A DNA stretch of 64,000 nucleotides, taken from positions 1 to 64,000 of the forward strand of contig CAYHCE010000007.1 of the NCBI GenBank assembly GCA_964355015.1, read 5' to 3'. How positions within the stretch are numbered: the stretch's first letter is position 1; the number at the start of each line of letters is the position of its first letter. Shown piece by piece: positions 60,943-64,000 of this stretch. The position numbers and the translations under genes are program-made. Below the pieces are notes generated by a model, which made no database searches, was not told the DNA's origin, and worked only from the letters and a program-made list of their open reading frames with translations. This DNA comes from CAYHCE01 sp964355015 (GTDB taxonomy: Bacteria; Cyanobacteriota; Cyanobacteriia; PCC-6307; Cyanobiaceae).

Positions 60943-62757
60943 TTGAACGCACTTCTTGAGTCAGCCCTGGAACCCGGGGCGTTGATCACACTGGTGGTGC
61001 TGGCCGGCTCCATCGTCTTGTTCATCGGTGGCTGGCTGGCCCCGGAAGTCATTGGCCTTCTGGTCGTGGGTCTGCTGATGGCCACTGGCGTGCTCAAGCC
61101 TGCCGAAGCTCTGGAGGGCTTCGGCAGTCCGGCTCTGCTCACCGTGCTGGGTCTGTTCGCCCTCTCGGCCGGTCTGTTTCGCTCCGGCGGCCTCGATCGG
61201 CTGCGGGGGCTGATGGGCTCGGACGCGGTCCGCAGTCCGAAGCGCATGATCGTGCTGTTCACCACCCTGGTGGCACCGGTCTCGGCCTTCGTGCCGAACA
61301 CCCCGATCGTGGCCTCGTTGCTGCCCGTGGTCGAGGGCTGGTGCCACCGCCGCCGCATCTCGCCCTCGAAGGTGCTGCTGCCGCTTTCGTTCGCCACCGT
61401 TCTGGGCGGCACGATGACGCTGATCGGCAGTTCGGTGAACCTGCTGGCCAGCGAAGTCAGCAACAAGCTGGGCTACGGCGCCTTCGACCTGTTCAGCTTC
61501 ACGCCGATCGGGATCGGGGTCTGGCTTGTGGGCAGCCTGGTGATGGTGCTGCTCTCCGACCGCTTTCTTCCTGATCGCGGCACCGACGATCGCGACCTGG
61601 CCCGCAGCTTCAGCGGCAGTGGCTACCTCACCGAAGTGATGATCCCCCCCGGCTCCGAGCTGGTGGGAAAGTCCCTTCATCTCACACGCCTGCAGCGGCG
61701 TTTCGACGTCGACGTGCTCGAACTGCATCGAAACGAAGAGCGCTTCACCCCGCCGCTGGCCGACCGCAGCCTGATGGAGGGGGATCGCCTGGTGCTGCGG
61801 TGCACCCGGGACGACCTGCTCAGGCTGCAGCAGGAACACACCATCATTCTTGCTCCTGTTCCTGAATCGGGGCTGGCTCAGTTGTCTTCCAGCGACCTGG
61901 CCAACCTGCGGATGGTGGAGGTTCTCCTGCCCGCCGGGTCGACCCTGGCCGGCGAAAGCCTGCGTGATCTGCGCTTTCGCCAGCGTTACAACGCCACGGT
62001 GCTGGCACTCCGCCGCGGCAATGAGGTTATGCGCGAGCGGCTTGGCAGGGCAACCCTGAGGGAGGGCGACGTGCTGCTCCTGCAAGGCCCGCAGGATGCC
62101 ATCCGTGGCCTGCAGGCCAACAATGATCTGGTGGTGCTCGAGCAGATCGAAGACGATCTGCCCACCGTGAGCCGCAAGGGGATCGCCATGGTCATCGCCG
62201 TTCTGGTGATCGTGTTGCCCACCTTCAAGGTGCTGCCCCTGGTGGCTGCGGTGCTGCTTGGAACCGTGGCGATGGTGGTCACCGGTTGCCTGCGCACGGG
62301 TGAACTTCTGCGCTCGATCCGCCTGGATGTGATCCTTCTGCTCGGATCGCTGGCCAGCTTCAGCGTCGCGCTGGAGAAGACCGGGCTGGCCGAGGCCATG
62401 GCCAGGTCGCTGCTGATCGGCCTGCAGCATTGGCCGATCTACTGGGCCCTCGCCGGGGTGTTCCTGTTCACCACCCTGCTCACGGAGGTGATGAGCAACG
62501 CGGCCACGGTGGCGATGGTGATTCCGATCGCGGCCAAGGTCGCCATCGGCCTCGGCATGCCGCCGATGGCCTTCATCTTCACGGTGCTGTTCGGAGCGAG
62601 CCAGAGCTTTCTGAGCCCGGTGGGCTACCAGACCAACCTGATGGTGTTCGCTCCGGGCCGCTATCGCTTCCTCGATGTGGCCCGCTACGGATTTCCGCTC
62701 ACCGTGGTGATGACCCTTCTGGTCCCCTGGCTGGTCTGCAGGCAGTTCGGCCTTTAA
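60943..62757 (+). CDS. SLC13-family permease with two RCK-C domains
   Basis: 604-residue transporter. The SLC13/DASS-like membrane part is split: helices 1-6 (about 1-205; APVSAFVPNTPIVASLLPVV, GGTMTLIGSSVNLL), two TrkA-C/RCK-C domains (about 225-305, 320-395: SLMEGDRLVLRCTRDDL, TLREGDVLLLQGPQDAI), then helices 7-11 (NAATVAMVIPIAAKVA, GASQSFLSPVGYQTNLMVF). This layout fits cyanobacterial/algal SAC1/SLT-type sulfate transporters. It starts at TTG 60943. Sulfate uptake is the likely substrate by architecture and neighbourhood, not proved. Confidence 0.85.
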   Translation: MNALLESALEPGALITLVVLAGSIVLFIGGWLAPEVIGLLVVGLLMATGVLKPAEALEGFGSPALLTVLGLFALSAGLFRSGGLDRLRGLMGSDAVRSPKRMIVLFTTLVAPVSAFVPNTPIVASLLPVVEGWCHRRRISPSKVLLPLSFATVLGGTMTLIGSSVNLLASEVSNKLGYGAFDLFSFTPIGIGVWLVGSLVMVLLSDRFLPDRGTDDRDLARSFSGSGYLTEVMIPPGSELVGKSLHLTRLQRRFDVDVLELHRNEERFTPPLADRSLMEGDRLVLRCTRDDLLRLQQEHTIILAPVPESGLAQLSSSDLANLRMVEVLLPAGSTLAGESLRDLRFRQRYNATVLALRRGNEVMRERLGRATLREGDVLLLQGPQDAIRGLQANNDLVVLEQIEDDLPTVSRKGIAMVIAVLVIVLPTFKVLPLVAAVLLGTVAMVVTGCLRTGELLRSIRLDVILLLGSLASFSVALEKTGLAEAMARSLLIGLQHWPIYWALAGVFLFTTLLTEVMSNAATVAMVIPIAAKVAIGLGMPPMAFIFTVLFGASQSFLSPVGYQTNLMVFAPGRYRFLDVARYGFPLTVVMTLLVPWLVCRQFGL

Positions 62758-62825
62758 TCTGGAAGGCAGTTAATCTGGTAGGGCAGAACCTTGGGGAGTC
62801 GGTGATCACTCTGAAGGCTGACACG

Positions 62826-63401
62826 ATGACAGTGCAGCGCCACCGACTCCAGCCAGTGAAGGGAGTTGCCAGGAGCGTCCCTGCCTGTTCGCTGAGCTGG
62901 TCGATCCGGCCTCTGCTCCGGATCACGATCCGGACCGTTGTTCTGACCCTGGCGCTTCTGGCTCTGGCTCTGGCTCTGGCGCCCCTGCCTGCGCTGGCCG
63001 ACCTCAGCGGGCACTGGAGCCTCGACGACGGCTCCGGCCATCGCCTTGGCGCCATTCTCTTCGAGCAACCCGATCCTGATTTCCCGCCTGGCCTGCGGTT
63101 GCGGCTGAACGCCCAGTCACCAGGATTGACGCTGGATCATCACCGTCCGGTCGTGCTGGGGGATGGGCAGGGTCAGCAGTGGCAGCTGGCCAACCGCAGC
63201 GAAGAGCTGGTGCCCATCGGAACGACCTCCCTTCCGGCAGGTTCGGCCCAGTTCGACCTCGCCAGCCTCAGGGCCTTTCCCGGTGTGGCCCTTTCACTGC
63301 GGCTGAGCGTGCCCACCTCGGCGGGCGACCTGAGCTACGGACTGGGTCCTGCCCAGCTGGCAGAGCTCGATGCCCTGCGTGCAACCGCCTCAGCGAACTG
63401 A
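62826..63401 (+). CDS. Secreted DUF3122-like protein
   Basis: 191-residue secreted protein. After about 30 basic residues, a long signal core (LLRITIRTVVLTLALLALALALAPLPALA) ends near residue 57; a run of Leu-Ala dipeptides is encoded by a short CTGGCT repeat. The mature part (DLSGHWSLDDGSGHRLGAILFEQ, to LGPAQLAELDALR) is beta-rich and resembles cyanobacterial DUF3122 proteins, though I call this from memory. No catalytic motif is seen. ATG 62826 has GAAGG eight bases upstream; GTG 62802 is also open. Confidence 0.6.
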   Translation: MTVQRHRLQPVKGVARSVPACSLSWSIRPLLRITIRTVVLTLALLALALALAPLPALADLSGHWSLDDGSGHRLGAILFEQPDPDFPPGLRLRLNAQSPGLTLDHHRPVVLGDGQGQQWQLANRSEELVPIGTTSLPAGSAQFDLASLRAFPGVALSLRLSVPTSAGDLSYGLGPAQLAELDALRATASAN

Positions 63402-63431
63402 CTTCCTTCGGTTTCGCTCGGCCCATCAGGC

Positions 63432-63803
63432 TCAGGCCAGCCCGGCCAGACCCTTGCCCAGGCGGCGGCGCATCACTTCTTGCAGCAACGGCAGTTCCCA
63501 TTGCTCTGGACCGCAGACCGCCGCCATCCTTTCGCTCCTGGCCCGGATCAGTTCCGCCTGGGCCGAGAAATGGCTCAGGTCCCGGCCCAATCGTCTGCGC
63601 AGCTCGTGGTTGGAGCAGCTGGCATGGGCCGCCATCGCCTGCCGGTAGCGGATCCCGAGGTACCACGCAGTTCGGGTGAGTTCGGCGATATCGTCCGGCA
63701 GTCGGTGGTTCAACGACACCTGCCTCTCTGTTCTGGAGTGTAGGGCTGGGGAGCCTCTGGCCTGGCCGGCGGCAACAGCGTCGCCTTGAGCCTCTGCGGG
63801 CAT
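63432..63803 (-). CDS. Helical hypothetical protein
   Basis: 123 residues from ATG 63803, or 161 if begun at 63917. The C-terminal 90 residues (LPDDIAELTRTAWYLGIRYRQAMAAHASCSNHELRRRLGRDLSHFSAQAELIRARSERMAAV) are polar helical with regular hydrophobic spacing, and the N-terminus is low in complexity. No family recognised. The preferred start keeps the helical part and avoids a Gly/Arg-rich lead; its ribosome site is unclear. Confidence 0.5.
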   Translation of the reverse strand: MPAEAQGDAVAAGQARGSPALHSRTERQVSLNHRLPDDIAELTRTAWYLGIRYRQAMAAHASCSNHELRRRLGRDLSHFSAQAELIRARSERMAAVCGPEQWELPLLQEVMRRRLGKGLAGLA

Positions 63804-63879
63804 GGATTCCCTGCCGGGAACGCCACAGCCCTCCGGTCTCCCGGCCGTTCGTATGCTGTGCCCAGATGGGCCGCCACAG

Positions 63880-64000
63880 ATGGTGATCAGCAATCCGGCA
63901 TCGACCACTCGGCTCACCTCGGAGCCGCTGCTGTCGCGGCGGCCGGTGGCGCAGGTGATGGAGGTGGAGTTGCTGACGGGCCTGCACCATCACCTGCAGA
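63880..64000 (+). CDS. N-terminus of a possible ferritin (cut by window end)
   Basis: Forty codons are visible before the window ends. VAQVMEVELLTGLHHHLQ resembles the first helix of bacterial/cyanobacterial ferritins (usually LL-GLH-HL-ER-AS), but the iron ligands, beginning with a Glu soon after, lie outside. It could also be another four-helix protein. The family call depends on a single helix. Confidence 0.38.
   Translation, partial: MVISNPASTTRLTSEPLLSRRPVAQVMEVELLTGLHHHLQ

Overview
The window is GC-rich, gene-dense DNA from a cyanobacterium, most likely a unicellular Synechococcus/Cyanobium-type organism. Evidence is an inducible NDH-1MS CO2-uptake cassette (ndhF3-ndhD3-cupA-cupS), a CysR-type sulfur regulator among sulfate-permease genes, a NatFGH-type amino-acid transporter, cyanobacterial small families (DUF3721-, DUF3122-like), and the HIP1 octamer GCGATCGC (for example at 3947, 5576 and 17816). 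Genus is inference. I saw no rRNA, tRNA, CRISPR array or intact insertion sequence.

Layout. 0.2-14 kb is an accessory metal and redox region: a His-tailed EamA permease (frameshifted), a Met-rich multicopper oxidase, a DUF305 protein, an MFS permease, a CDGSH Fe-S protein, two Rieske oxygenases, a VapBC-like toxin-antitoxin pair, an amidase, an EF-hand protein plus a decayed copy of it, two DUF3721 proteins with a small membrane protein, and a MerR-type regulator. 13-25 kb holds a decayed mntH next to an intact mntP, a small heat-shock protein, a CPA2 antiporter, a truncated beta-carbonic anhydrase, sdhCAB, a fused pyrF-pyrE, a CPA1 antiporter and pyrC. 25-32 kb has a ktrB-type K+ channel and an amino-acid ABC transporter. 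32-41 kb is a sulfate region: chrA, two sbpA paralogues, an Rrf2 regulator, cysR, cysA, cysT and cysW. 41-48 kb is a CPA2 antiporter convergent with the CO2-uptake cassette. 48-56.6 kb has a Ca2+-type P-ATPase, a Ca2+/cation antiporter, a CrtO-like acyltransferase and an ExbB/ExbD/ExbD/TonB-like operon. 56.7-64 kb has cysK, an acyltransferase, an ArsR-sulfide:quinone reductase pair, an SLC13 permease and the start of a possible ferritin.

The strongest system-level signal is three matching MerR-type promoters (TTGACTCTCC start, 20-bp spacer, TAnnnT -10) at 2872-2903, 2954-2985 and 12329-12360. They sit upstream of the multicopper oxidase-permease pair, the DUF305 gene and the DUF3721 operon, and the MerR-type regulator lies beside the third. 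I infer a metal (probably copper) stress regulon that includes two DUF3721 proteins with an identical C-x5-M-x4-M-x-C pattern.

Sulfur is the second theme: sulfate uptake, two candidate regulators, cysK, a possible sulfide sensor with a type II sulfide:quinone reductase, and an RCK-containing SLC13 permease all fall in the right half. Several genes are decaying (EamA permease, mntH, beta-carbonic anhydrase, EF-hand copy).
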